A stretch of 64,000 nt of DNA, from assembly GCF_041381155.1 (NCBI RefSeq), contig NC_091149.1, positions 9,936,609-10,000,608 on the forward strand, read 5' to 3'. A program made the translations under genes and the position numbers. This DNA is from Argopecten irradians. Lineage: Eukaryota; Mollusca; Bivalvia; Pectinida; Pectinidae. Positions within the stretch are counted from its first letter, which is position 1; each line of letters opens with the position of its first letter. The notes beneath the pieces are model-generated. The model saw only the letters and a list, made by a program, of their open reading frames with translations, did not search any database and was not told the origin of the DNA. Shown piece after piece: positions 23,095 to 34,742 of the stretch.

Positions 23095-24922
23095 TTTTTA
23101 GCTCACCTGGTCCGAAGGACCAAGGTGAGCTTATGCCATACCGTGGCGTCCGGCGTCCGTCGTCCGTCGTCCGTCGTCCGTCGTCCGTCGTCCGTCGTCC
23201 GTCCGTCCGTCCGTCCGTCAACAATCGACTTCTTCTCCATAACCGCTGGTCGGATTTCAACAAAATTTGACTGGTAGCATCCTTATGGGCTACTAACTGA
23301 AAATTGTACAAATGATGGGGCTGACCCCCCAGGGGCCTGAGGGGCGGGGCCAAAAGGGGTCAATTTGGCTATTTCCATATAAACGACTTCTTCTCTGAAA
23401 CCAAGCATGGGATAGCACCCATAATGCAATGGTAGCATCCTTATAGGATGGGGATTCAAAATTGTACAAATGATGGGGCTGACCCCCCGGGGGCCTGAGG
23501 GGCGGGGTCAAATGGGGTCCATTTGGCTATTTCCATATAAACGACTTCTTCTCTGAAACCAAGCATGGGATAGCACCCATAATGCAATGGTAGCATCCTT
23601 ATAGGGTGGGGATTCAAAATTGTACAAATGATGGGGCTGACCCCCCCGGGGGCCTGAGGGGCGGGGTCAAATGGGGTCAATTTGGCTATTTCCACTATAA
23701 ACGACTTCTTCTCTGAAACCAAGCATGGGATAGCACCCATAATGCAATGGTAGCATCCTTATAGGGTGGGGATTCAAAATTGTACAAATGATGGGGCTGA
23801 CCCCCCGGGGGCCTGAGGGGCGGGGTCAAATGGGGTCAATTTGGCTATTTCCATATAAACGACTTCTTCTCTGAAACTAAGCATGAGATAGCACTCATAA
23901 TGCAATGGTAGTATCGTTATAGGGTAGGGATTAAAAATTGTACAAATGATGTGGCTGACCCCCCGGGGGCCTGAGGGGCGGGGTCAAAAGGGTTCAATTT
24001 GGCTATTTCCATATAAACGACTTCTTCTCTGAAACCAAGCATGGGATAGCACCCATAATGCAATGGTAGCATCCTTATAGGGTGGGGATTCAAAATTGTA
24101 CAAATGATGGGGCAGACCCCGGGGGGCCTGAGGGGCGGGGTCAAATGGGGTCAATTTGGCTATTTCCATATAAACGACTTCTTCTCTGAAACTAAGCATG
24201 AGATAGCACTCATAATGCAATGGTAGTATCTTTATAGTTTGGGGATTCAAAATTGTACAAATGATGTGGCTGAACCCCCGGGGGCCTGAGGGGCGGGGTC
24301 AAAAGGGTTCAATTTGGCTATTTCCATATAAACGACTTCTTCTCTGAAACCGAGCATGGGATAGCACCCATAATGCAATGGTAGCATCCTTATAGGATGG
24401 GGATTCAAAATTGTACAAATGATGGGGCTGACCCCCAGGGGGCCTGAGGGGCGAGGTCAAAAGGGGCCAATTTGGCTATTTCCATATAAACGACTTCTTC
24501 TCTGAAACTAAGCACGTTATAGCACCCATAATACAATGGTAGTATCCTTATAGTGTGGGAATTCAAAATTGCGCAAATGATAGGGCTGACCCCCCGGGGG
24601 CCTGAAGGGTGGGGTCAAAAGGGGTCAATTTAGCTATTTCCATATAAACGACTTCTTCTCTGCAACTAAGAATGGAAGAGCACTTATAATGCAATGGTAG
24701 CATCCTTATAGGGTTGGGATTTGAAATTGTACAAATGATAGGGCTGATCCCCGGGGCCTTAGACGGCAATAGATGTGAGGTCAAAAGGTCAATTAGGCTA
24801 CTATTTTCATATAAATTACTTTGTCTCTGAACCTATGTATTGGATAGCATATTTGTATGGTATCAATAGCATCATTGTATGGTTGTGATTCAAAATTAAA
24901 CTTTGGGAGTCAATTTTGCTTA
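23095..24922 (+). mobile_element. Pearl-like element, core type 1, lacking its own tail
   Basis: The head TTTTTAGCTCACCTGGTCCG has a hairpin GGTCCGAAGGACC. A CCGTCGT/CCGT microsatellite lies at about 23150-23220, then about ten ~157-bp units with GGCCTGAGGGGCGGGGTCAA and AAACGACTTCTTCTCTGAAA. The last, divergent unit matches the last unit of the 11917-13700 copy, but the tail is absent: the head of the next element follows directly after GTCAATTTTGCT. Confidence 0.8.
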
Positions 24923-26854
24923 TTTTTAGCTCACCTGGCCCGAAGGGCCGGTGAGCTTATGCCATGGCGCGGCGTCCGTCGTCCGTCGTCCGTCCGTCCG
25001 TCCGTCCGTCTGTCTGTCCGTCAACATTTCCTTTAAATCGCTACTAGTCATAGAGTTCTGCATGGATTGTGACCAAATTTGGCCACAAACATCCTTGGGG
25101 GAAGGGGAACAGAACTTGTATAAATTTTGGCTCTGAGCCCCTGGGGGCAGGAGGGGCGGGGCCCAATAGGGGAAATAAAGGTAAATCCTATAAATCGCTA
25201 CTAGTCATAGAGTTCTGCATGGATTGTAACCAAATTTGGCCACAAGCATCCTTGGGGGAAGGGGAACAGAACTTGTATAAATTTTGGCTCTGAGCCCCCG
25301 GGGGCAGGAGGGGCGGGGCCCAATAGGGGAAATAAAGGTTAATCCTATAAATCGCTACTTGTCCTAGAGTTCTGCATGGATTGTGACCAAATTTGGCCAC
25401 AAACATCCTTAGGAGAAGGGGAACAGAACTTGTATAAATTTTGGCTCTGACCCCCTGGGGGCAGGAGGGGCGGGGCCCAATATAGGAAATAAAGGTAAAT
25501 CCTATAAATCGCTACTAGTCATAGAGTTCTTCATGGATTGTAACCAAATTTGGCCACAAACATTCTTTGGGGAAGGGGAACAGAACTTGTATAAAATTTG
25601 GCTCTGACGTCCCGGGGGCAGGAGGGGCGGGGCCCAATAGGGGAAATAAAGGTAAATCCTATAAATCGCTACTAGTCATAGAGTTCTGCATGGATTGTAA
25701 CCAAATTTGGCCACAAGCATCCTTGGGGAAGGGAAACAGAACTTGTATAAATTTTGGCTCTGAGCCCCCGGGGGCAGGAGGGGCGGGGCCCAATAGGGGA
25801 AATAAAGGTAAATCCTATAAATCACTACTTGTCCTAGAGTTCTGCATGGATTGTGACCAAATTTGGCCACAAACATCCTTAGGAGAAGGTGAACAGAACT
25901 TGTATAAATTTTAGCTCTGAGCCCCTGGGGGCAGGAGGGGCGGAGCTCAATAGGGGAAATAAAGGTAAATCCTATAAATCACTACTAGTCATAGAGTTCT
26001 GCATGGATTGTAACCAAATTTGACCACAAACATTCTTTGGGGAAGGGGAACAGAATCTGTATAAATTTTGACTCTGACCCCCCGGGGGCAGGAGGGGCGG
26101 GGCCCAATATGGGAAATAAAGGTAAATCCTATAAATCGCTACTTGTCCTAGAGTTCTGCATGGATTGTGACCAAATTTGGCCACAAACATCTTTTGGAGA
26201 AGGGAACGGAACTTGTATAAATTTTGGCTCTGACCCCCGGGGGCAGGAGGGGCGGGGCCCAATAGGGGAAATAAAGGTAAATCCTATAAATCGCTACTAG
26301 TCATAGAATTCTGCATGGATTGTAACCAAATTTAGCCACAAACATTCTTTGGGGAAGGGGAACAGAACTTGTATAAATTTTGGCTCTGACCCCCCAGGGG
26401 CAGAAGGGGCGGGGCCCAATAGGGGAAATAAAGGTAAATCCTATAAATCGCTACTTGTCCTAGAGTTCTGCATGGATTGTGACCAAATTTGGCCACAAAC
26501 ATCCTTGGGAGAAGGGGAACAGAACTTGTATAAATTTTGGCTCTGACCCCTTGGGGGCAGGAGGGGCAGGGCCCAATAGGGGAAATAAAGGTAAATCCTA
26601 TAAATCGCTACTAGTCATAGAGTTCTGCATGGATTATAACCAAATTTGGCCACAAACATCCTTGGGGGAAGGGGAACAGAGCTTGTATAAATTTTGGCTC
26701 TGACCCCCAGGGGGCAGGAATGGTGGGGCCCAATAAGGGGAATTAGAGGTAAATATTCAAATTTCTTCAGAAAATAAACAATGAACCTGTATCCAGAATA
26801 TTACTTGGCATTACAAACCAGGTGAGCGATACAGGCCCTCTGGGCCTCTTGTTT
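24923..26854 (+). mobile_element. Pearl-like element, core type 2, complete
   Basis: The head TTTTTAGCTCACCTGGCCCG forms a GGCCC-GAA-GGGCC hairpin. It is followed by (CCGT)n with CTGT variants, then 11 units of ~157 bp and the tail CCAGGTGAGCGATACAGGCC-CTCTGGGCCTCTTGTTT. Units are of two alternating kinds, CTACTAGTCATAG and CTACTTGTCCTAG. Frames read on either strand of the array are repeat products, not genes. Confidence 0.8.
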
Positions 26855-26891
26855 AATGAGTTTATCACTGGCAATATGGTAATTACAAACA

Positions 26892-27398
26892 AAAAAATTG
26901 TACCTGTTGCCCCAATTGCATGATCGTAAAAGGGCGACTAAATTTAGGATCTTATCTTTTCTTTTTTTCTTCCTAACTGACTTTATCTTTCCTAATGCCT
27001 CCCTTGGCACCGCCTCACTTTTGGCCTTGCGTTGAGCGTTCGCCCCTGTGAGGAAGGCTCTGGCTTCTGTCCCCTGGCCGAGACACACCAAAGTCTATAA
27101 AAGTGGTAGTTTCTGCTCCTGCTTAGCGTTCAGCATACAGGGAGTGGGGGACGACTGGTTCGCCCGTTGTCAGTATAATGTGACCGGGTGGGGTGTCTTC
27201 GGCGGCATGCTTCAGTGACATAGCACTATAAAAAGGGCAACAGTTCCACTATACAAGAAGACACAACACGAACATACCGCAGTCTTCCAGTACACTCACC
27301 TCGCACAACATACACGCAACACACCGCATACATGGAAGACCGTCCTTACATGACCATAGCTGTTAATAGGACGTTAATAAATCAAACAAACAAACAAA
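26892..27398 (+). mobile_element. Family A repeat, near full length
   Basis: Runs from AATTGTACCTGTTGCCCC to GACGTTAATAAATCAAACAA with a (CAAA)n tail. Close to the majority sequence, including GGCTTCTGTCCCCTGGCCGA at the B-box region. Confidence 0.7.
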
Positions 27399-28086
27399 TC
27401 ATAGCGAAAAGACTTCAAGCCATACCTGGTTGTTCTGACTCTAGGTTTTTTCCAGCTGCTGTTCTCTCCTATGACAATAAAAATATGCTTTGGAAGTAAG
27501 TAAATTGTGAAGATTTTCTGGAGCAACTTTGGAAATAATTTTTAAAAACTTCATATGCCATGTTTTTCATTCTGTTAACATGTAGTTATAATAGTTGTGG
27601 TAGTTGAAACTTATCTAAAAGACGTGTAATTGGAATCATCTTCAATAAAACGAATGGATCTTTCCTGTATCTTTTCCGTCTTTCTAGTTAAACTTACGCT
27701 ACAAAAATGACATGAAATGTGTATAATCATTAAAACATCAGATACATTGTTGTATTTACATTTTAACGAATAAAACTTCAATATAAATGCATTTTTTCCT
27801 GTTATTTTTACCAACTATCATCCACTGACCATTTTGACACGACAGAGTCGTGGCTTCTCCCCATTGCCGTGTTTTGTGCTGGCACTGGATTCGTTATTCA
27901 AACTGAATAACGATAAACTATCTTAGGGAGTGTTTTACGGTGTTCAAGTCTTGAAATGATTTCTGTGTAAGTTTTACTGAATAACGAATAAAGTGCTGGC
28001 ACCGGATTCGTTATTCAAAATTGAAACCCGAATAATGATTACAGTACTGGCAACGGCTTCGTTATTCAAACTCAAAAGAATTTATC

Positions 28087-28134
<48 letters not shown>

Positions 28135-28271
28135 TTACGAAATTATGTTTGTCTGTTTTGATGTTTAAAAATAGTTATTTATTTATAATTTTTTTAACAA
28201 CGAATAAGGTGTTGGAACCAGATTCGTTATTCAGAATTGAAAACCTAATAACAATTTATTGAGGTATTCAG
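27399..28271. other. No gene; interspersed GATTCGTTATTCA repeats and a T45 run
   Basis: A short motif GGATTCGTTATTCAAA and relatives (GGCTTCGTTATTCAAAC, AGATTCGTTATTCAGAA) recur four times between 27885 and 28235, usually preceded by GCTGGCA or GTTGGAA. A homopolymer of 45 T lies at 28089-28133; its length is likely uncertain in the assembly. Confidence 0.5.
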
Positions 28272-29047
28272 TTTTTAGTTCACCTGACCATAGGTCATGC
28301 TGACTTTTTGCGATAGCCTTTTTTTCCCGTCGTCGTGCGTCGACCGTCTTTCGTTAATATTTCCTTGTGAACGCGATAAATTGAGTAAAAATAAACCCGA
28401 GCTTAATGAAATTTAGTATATAGACTAACATTGGAAGAATCTCTGACGACTTCGAAAATCAGCTTGATTCGACAGTAATTTACGGAGTTATTGCCCTTTG
28501 CACTAACAATTATTATTGGACCTTGTGAATATATAACTTTAGTAATTATAAACCGAGCTTAATTAAACTTTTTGTGTAGATTAACATTGGAACGATCTCG
28601 GTGAGTTCGAAAATCAGTATGATTCAAAAGTAATTAACGGAGTTATTGCCCTTTACACTAATAATTATCATTGGGCCTTGAGAAAACGATAACTTGAATA
28701 AAAATGGACTCAGCTTCACGAAACTTTGTATTTAGATTAAAATTGAAAAGCTCTCGAAACTTTGTATTTAGATTAAAATTGAAAAGCTCTCGAACAAGTT
28801 AGAAAAATAACCTGATTAGATCGTAACTTACGGAGTTATTGCCCTTTACTATTATAATTCCCGAACCTTGTGAACATTGGGATATTAGTAAATATGCGCC
28901 AAGCTTAATGGAACTTTATACATGTATGTAGACCTGTTAGATAAATGTTCCTATTTCGTGAACAAAAGACATCCTTTTGCTAGTAAATTACATAAGTAAT
29001 TTGTATCAAATATCAGGTGACGGGTAACGCCAATGGGCCTCTTGTTT
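28272..29047 (+). mobile_element. Pearl-like element with an unrelated core
   Basis: The head TTTTTAGTTCACCTGACCAT has a GACC-ATA-GGTC hairpin. A degenerate CCGTCGTCGTGCGTCGACCG region follows, then about four ~165-bp units with ACGGAGTTATTGCCCTTT and CATTGGAA(C/G)(A/G)ATCTC. The tail is ATCAGGTGACGGGTAACGCC-AATGGGCCTCTTGTTT. Head, microsatellite and tail correspond to the other pearl-like elements, while the core sequence does not. Confidence 0.65.
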
Positions 29048-29663
29048 GAGGTTGTGAAATTATGTTTCATGTTAAATCAGGTTTAATTCATTACATATGT
29101 ACCTCCTAGGCCTGCATCTGTCATACAATATCGCCACAGGAATCTGAGAATTATTTACAGTTTATATAATCATGAACCCATCGAGAGTGTCTCAAGACCA
29201 TTTTTAGACGTTTTATGGGTCATTACTATATACATAGTACTAGATACGTAAAGAGTGGACAGCTCCTAACACAAACCTCTAACCCACCTACCAATCGGAT
29301 CACCTCGGAGAAATTTCCAGTAATATTCGGAAATATAACACATTTCCGAAGATTGAAGGAAATTACTCGGAAATGTCGTGATTGCCCTACCTACTTACGT
29401 AGTTTTATAGCGGCTTTTGGATGTAAAAGTACAAACCGGCCTATATTCACCACTACCGTTTTTCAGGGTAAAAGGTTATACTAAGGGAAATAAATATAAA
29501 ACATACCTGTGCTAAAGTATATACATGTAGAATTAATCGACAGAATATTTATCTCAATATAATAACATTATGTAGATAAAGACTTGTCAACTCTTTGCGC
29601 TTATTCATGCATGTTAAATTTTTTTGGTAAACTACAGTAAATCATGGATGTTGGCAGAAAAAT
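29048..29663. other. No recognised gene
   Basis: Contains several TTCCGA/TCGGAAAT motifs at 29310-29375 but no supported gene or repeat family. Confidence 0.35.
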
Positions 29664-32230
29664 TCCGCCGTCCGCCGTGCAGAGCATTTGCCCGCCGTCC
29701 GCCGCCCGCCGTGCGTTAACATTTCACATTTTGAACTTCTTCTCAAGTTCTACTGGTGCGATTTAGCTGAAACTTGCATGAAATGATCGTGACATGGTCC
29801 CGACAAAGTGTTGTTATTTTTCGGGTCGATCTGAAATCCAAGATGGCCGCCACAGCCGCCATCTTGAAAAACACATTTTGAACTTCTTCTCAAGTTCTAC
29901 CGGTGCGATTTGTGCTGAAACTTGCATGAAATGATCCTGACATGGTCCCGACAAAGTGTTGTTATTTTTCGGGTCGATCTGAAATCCAAGATGGCCGCCA
30001 CAGCCGCCATCTTGAAAACACATTTTGAACTTCTTCTCAAGTTCTACCAGTGCAATTTGGCTGAAACTTGCATGAAATGATCCTGACATGGTCCCGACAA
30101 AGTGTTGTTATTTTTCGGGTCGATCTGAAATCCAAGATGGCCGCCACAGCCGCCATCTTGAAAACACACATTTTGAACTTCTTCTCAAGTTCTACCGGTG
30201 CAATTTGGCTGAAACTTGCATGAAATGATCCTGACATGGTCCCGACAAAGTGTTTGTTATTTTTCGGGTCGATCCAAAATCCAAGATGGCCGCCACAGCC
30301 GCCATCTTGAAAACACATTTTGAACTTCTTCTCAAGTTCTACCAGTGCGATTTGGCTGAAACTTGCATTAAATGATCCTGACATGGTCCCGACAAAGTGT
30401 TGTTATTTTTCGGGGGTCGATCTGAAATCCAAGATGGCCGCCACAGCCGCCATCTTGAAAACACATTTTGAACTTCTTCTCAAGTTTCTACCGGTGCAAT
30501 TTGGCTGAAACTTGCATGAAATGATCCTGACATGGTCCCGACAAAGTGTTGTTATTTTTCGGGGTCGATCCAAAATCCAAGATGGCCGCCACAGCCGCCA
30601 TCTTGAAAAACACATTTTGAACTTCTTCTCAAGTTCTATTAGTGCGTTTTGGCTGAAACTTGCATGAAATGATCCTGACATGGTCCCGACAAAGTGTTGT
30701 TATTTTTCGGGGTCGATCCAAAATCCAACATGGCCGCCACAGCCGCCATCTTGAAAACACATTTTGAACTTCTTCTCAAGTTCTACCGGTGCGATTTGGC
30801 TGAAACTTGCATGAAATGATCCTGACATGGTCCCGACAAAGTGTTGTTATTTTTCGGGTCGATCTGAAATCCAAGATGGCCGCCACAGCCGCCATCTTGA
30901 AAACACATTTTGAACTTCTTCTCAAGTTCTACCGGTGCAATTTGGCTGAAACTTGCATGAAATGATCCTGACATGGTCCCGACAAAGTGTTGTTATTTTT
31001 TCGGGGTCGATCCAAATCCAAGATGGCCGCCACAGCCGCCATCTTGAAAACACATTTTTGAACTTCTTCTCAAGTTCTACCAGTGCGATTTGGCTGAAAC
31101 TTGCATTAAATGATCCTGACATGGTCCCGACAAAGTGTTGTTATTTTTCGGGTCGATCTGAAATCCAAGATGGCCGCCACAGCCGCCATCTTGAAAACAC
31201 ATTTTGAACTTCTTCTCAAGTTCTACCAGTGCGATTTGGCTGAAACTTGCATGAAATGATCCTGACATGGTCCCGACAAAGTGTTGTTATTTTTCGGGTC
31301 GATCCAAAATCCAAGATGGCCGCCACAGCCGCCATCTTGAAAACACATTTTGAACTTCTTCTCAAGTTCTATTAGTGCGTTTTGGCTGAAACTTGCATGA
31401 AATGATCCTGACATGGTCCCGACAAAGTGTTGTTATTTTTCGGGTCGATCCAAAATCCAAGATGGCCGCCACAGCCGCCATCTTGAAAACACATTTTGAA
31501 CTTCTTCTCAAGTTCTACCGGTGCGATTTGGCTGAAACTTGCATGAAATGATCCTGACATGGTCCCGACAAAGTGTTGTTATTTTTCGGGTCGATCTGAA
31601 ATCCAAGATGGCCGCCACAGCCGCCATCTTGAAAACACATTTTTGAACTTCTTCTCAAGTTCTACCAGTGCGATTTGGCTGAAACTTGCATGAAATGATC
31701 CTGACATGGTCCCGACAAAGTGTTGTTATTTTTCGGGTCGATCTGAAATCCAAGATGGCCACCACAGCTGCCATCTTGAAAACACATTTTGAACTTCTTC
31801 TCAAGTTCTATTAGAGCGATTTGGCTGAAACTTGCATGAAATGATCCTGACATGGTCCCGACAAAGTGTTGTTATTTTTTCGGGTCTATCCAAAATCCAA
31901 GATGGCCGCCACAGCTTCCATCTTGAAAACACATTTTGAACTTTCTTTCTCAAGTTCTACCTGTGCGATTTGGCTGAAACTTGCATGAAATGATCCTGAC
32001 ATGGTCCTGACAAAGTGTTGTTTTTCGGGTTGATCTGAAATCAAGATGGCCGCCAAAGCCGCCATCTTGAAAACACATTTTCAACTTCTTCTCAAGTTCT
32101 ACCAGTGCGATTTGGCTGAGTGCATGAAATGATCCTGACATGGTCCTGACAAAGTGACCCCATATGTAATTAATTTTACTATTGCCAAGGTAGTCAGATG
32201 ACCGTTGTGGCCCTTTGGGATGTTTTTTAC
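29664..32230 (+). repeat. 17-unit array of a ~147-bp repeat, probably a pearl-like core
   Basis: A CCGTCCGCCG-type lead-in and GTGCGTTAACATTT precede the array. Units contain TTGAACTTCTTCTCAAGTTC, GGCTGAAACTTGCATGAAAT, GACATGGTCCCGACAAAGTG and the palindrome CAAGATGGC-CGCCACAGCC-GCCATCTTG. The array ends near CAGATGACCGTTGTGGCCC-TTTGGG, which resembles a divergent pearl tail. Similar open frames on both strands (for example starting MSGSFHASFSQ) recur in unit after unit and are not genes. Confidence 0.8.
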
Positions 32231-32247
32231 TAAACATGCATTCAGCA

Positions 32248-32609
32248 TTTTCACTGGTTGGCCGTTGTGTCAGTATAATGTGAACGAGTGGAGTGTGTTG
32301 CTTGGTGTCTTCGGCGGCATGCGTCAGTGATAAAACACTATAAAATGGGCAAACTACTATAATTTTCCGTGGGGTCCTTTTCAATGGTTTTTGTGAAAAC
32401 AAGTCCCCACAGTGTTATAGACACCCATTCCAGAAATTTCATGGGTCCTTTTAAAATTCTGTGAGTCCACAATCATGAATATACAGCAGTCTCCCAAAAC
32501 ACGCACCTCCAACAACATACACGCAACACACCGCATACATGCAATTATGGGAGGCCGTCCTTAAATGACCATAGTTGTTAATATGACGTTAGTTAATCAA
32601 ACAAACAAA
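32248..32609 (+). mobile_element. Family A repeat carrying a ~120-bp insertion
   Basis: The copy begins at ACTGGTTGGCCGTTGTGTCA and is interrupted after GATAAAACACTATAAAATGG. The inserted ~120 bp (about 32353-32472) contains TCCGTGGGGTCCTTTTCAAT and CATGGGTCCTTTTAAAATTC. It then resumes at TCATGAATATACAGCAGTCT and ends GACGTTAGTTAATCAAACAA. Confidence 0.65.
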
Positions 32610-33129
32610 TAAAAAATGATGCAAATAAAATTTGTTGTTACGGCGACTTTTAATGTCATAATGACATACATGTAATTAAAGTTCTTTTGTTAATATGATT
32701 CCATAGATTGCAAAGTGATGTAGGGAATCCTGCATTGTACGATTATGCCTAGAGCATATTGAGGTATTATCGATCCCTTAACAATGTTTAATTTATAGGG
32801 GAAGAATGCAATGGTAAATTTCTAGAGTGTCATACAAAAGTTTTAAATTGGACTTCGTACTAGTGTTTTAGCGTTGTTTGGCTATGCAATTTAAGGTCTT
32901 ATTTTGGAGAAACAGGTTCTTATATAGGCCTATCAAACTGCATTATCGACCCCTTTGATCCATTATCGACTCACCGAAATAAATATTCAAAAGAAACATG
33001 TTTAATCAAATGTAAAGAGAACATTGTCAAGCAAATCCCATTTGAAAATAATCCACCGCTTTATAATTGTATTTTTCACAGAATATTGCAGTAACTGAAT
33101 CCTATGGTGGCATATTTCTGCCATCGAGT
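32610..33129. other. No recognised gene
   Basis: AT-rich sequence in which CATTATCGACCCC/GGTATTATCGATCCC motifs recur three times. No coding block supported. Confidence 0.35.
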
Positions 33130-33370
33130 TGCCGACTTACGACTTAATGATGTCGACATAATTAAGGCATTAATTCGACATCATATCGGAAGATATCGAC
33201 ATAAACAGAAGAACATGTCGACTTACCACATGTACATGCCCACATTATGATTCCAAGATAATTAAGTAGAAAATCGGTAACTCGGCGATTAATCGTGTTT
33301 ATGCTCGGGTGTGACACCGACTTGTCAGTTATTGATGTCGACATCTAAAGTAAAAGATGTCGACATCTGG
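33130..33370. repeat. Cluster of GATGTCGACAT palindromes
   Basis: GATGTCGACAT(A/C) occurs at about 33149, 33343 and 33357, with partial versions (TTCGACATC, ATATCGACAT, CATGTCGACTTA) between. The ends are roughly inverted. Probably a decayed foldback element. Confidence 0.5.
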
Positions 33371-34060
33371 TCTTTAAAGTGGAAATCAAAGGCCACTCTT
33401 TCATGACGCACTGTGTACATGCAGCAAGGCACCATACAGCAGAGATGGACGTTGATTTTATTAATTCAGGTTTTTATTTTATTTTATTTCAAAATCAAAA
33501 ATTTTATTTCAAAATCAAAAATTGTGATCCTGCACATCCCGGCCATGCAGGTGTAGCCTGCGTGTACGTGTAGCTGTTAGTCCGAGCTGAGGAAGTTACA
33601 TTTAGAGTGCATTTCCATCCTCTTTACCACAATTATTTATTAACCGTGGGTTAAAAATTCGTTTAAAAGCTGTGTGTGTGTTTTGTGGATTGGCCTTCGT
33701 ACCAATTCCATGTACTATACTATATTAAAAGAATGAATGAAAAATGAAAAATGTGAAACAATGATTTTCTCATGTTTTATTTTCTTGCGAATCACGAAAA
33801 ATACCAGTTACGTAATTTAAAAGCCATAGAGGTCACAGTACAGGTATACAATACACATTGGGAAACTAGCTTTACTTGTTACAGATGTAGCTTGCCCTGT
33901 CCATATATATACATAAATATTTACATCCCTCGATACACTTATATAAAGGCACAACGAATTTTTGTTATGGTCTTAATGGCCAGATTCAACCTTTGGGCTA
34001 AAAATCCTCCAGGGACGCGGTTTTAAACTTTAAACTCGGTATACATCTGCATCTATTTTT
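33371..34060. other. No recognised gene
   Basis: A short direct repeat TTTATTTCAAAATCAAAAATT lies at about 33486-33522. Short open frames are AT-rich and show nothing recognisable. Confidence 0.35.
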
Positions 34061-34742
34061 TGTAGTAAAAACACGCGTTCTTTGTAGTCAAACGTAGTAA
34101 AACAAGTCACGTGCTTATACCTCATTCATGCCATTGGCCGGAATATACAATTGTATTATGGGTAACTAGTGATCATGTGATTGTGTGTTTACTTCCAAAT
34201 ATGGTGATGGTTTGCTTGCCATTTCTTCGGAAAACTTGATTTATTTGAAAATATTTAGTCTCCAAAATGTTATTAATATTGCACGCATATCATTTTGACT
34301 TGCACATATGTACTATTTTACTATAAATAATGAACTGAAATGAGTTATAAAACTGCCATTTTCACGTTTTGTAAATAAATGATACAATGCGAATTGAACA
34401 ATTCAATAGGTCTAACCGTCTAATCTAGGATCAGCGAAGATCGGCTACTCCCGGCTAAATTCGTAGAATTCTAAATTTATATTGATATATATAATTGCAT
34501 GCTTTAGGTTTCAGAACAGTTACATATAACACTGAGAAAATAAGATCTTCGTCAAAAGGCCAAATTATATATACTAAATACCAGGTCAGAGAAATCACTA
34601 TATTTGGAAGTAAACACACACTCATGTGATCACTAGTTACCCATAATACAATTCCATATTTATTTCGGCCAATGGCATGAATGAGGTATAAGCACGTGAC
34701 TTGTTTTACTACGTTTGACTACAAAGAACGCGTGTTTTGTAC
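34061..34742. mobile_element. Foldback/TIR element with ~145-bp inverted ends
   Basis: The left end GTAGTAAAAACACGCGTTCT runs to TACTTCCAAATATGG. The right end begins ATATTTGGAAGTAAACACAC and ends AGAACGCGTGTTTTGTAC. The long arms match closely and share CACGTGCTTATACCTCATTC. The ~390-bp centre is AT-rich with no coding capacity. Likely a non-autonomous DNA transposon; no clear target duplication seen. Confidence 0.75.

Noticed and set aside
24951-26703. Plus- and minus-strand frames in the pearl-like arrays (also at 57-58 kb and 62-63 kb)
   Set aside because: Same short peptides in each unit on both strands, ending at each array edge. Non-coding tandem repeats.
29814-32402. Many minus-strand frames beginning MSGSFHASFSQ, suggesting a tandem gene family
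   Set aside because: They recur at the ~147-bp unit spacing, break at unit indels and have no start, splice or domain evidence. They are repeat shadows.
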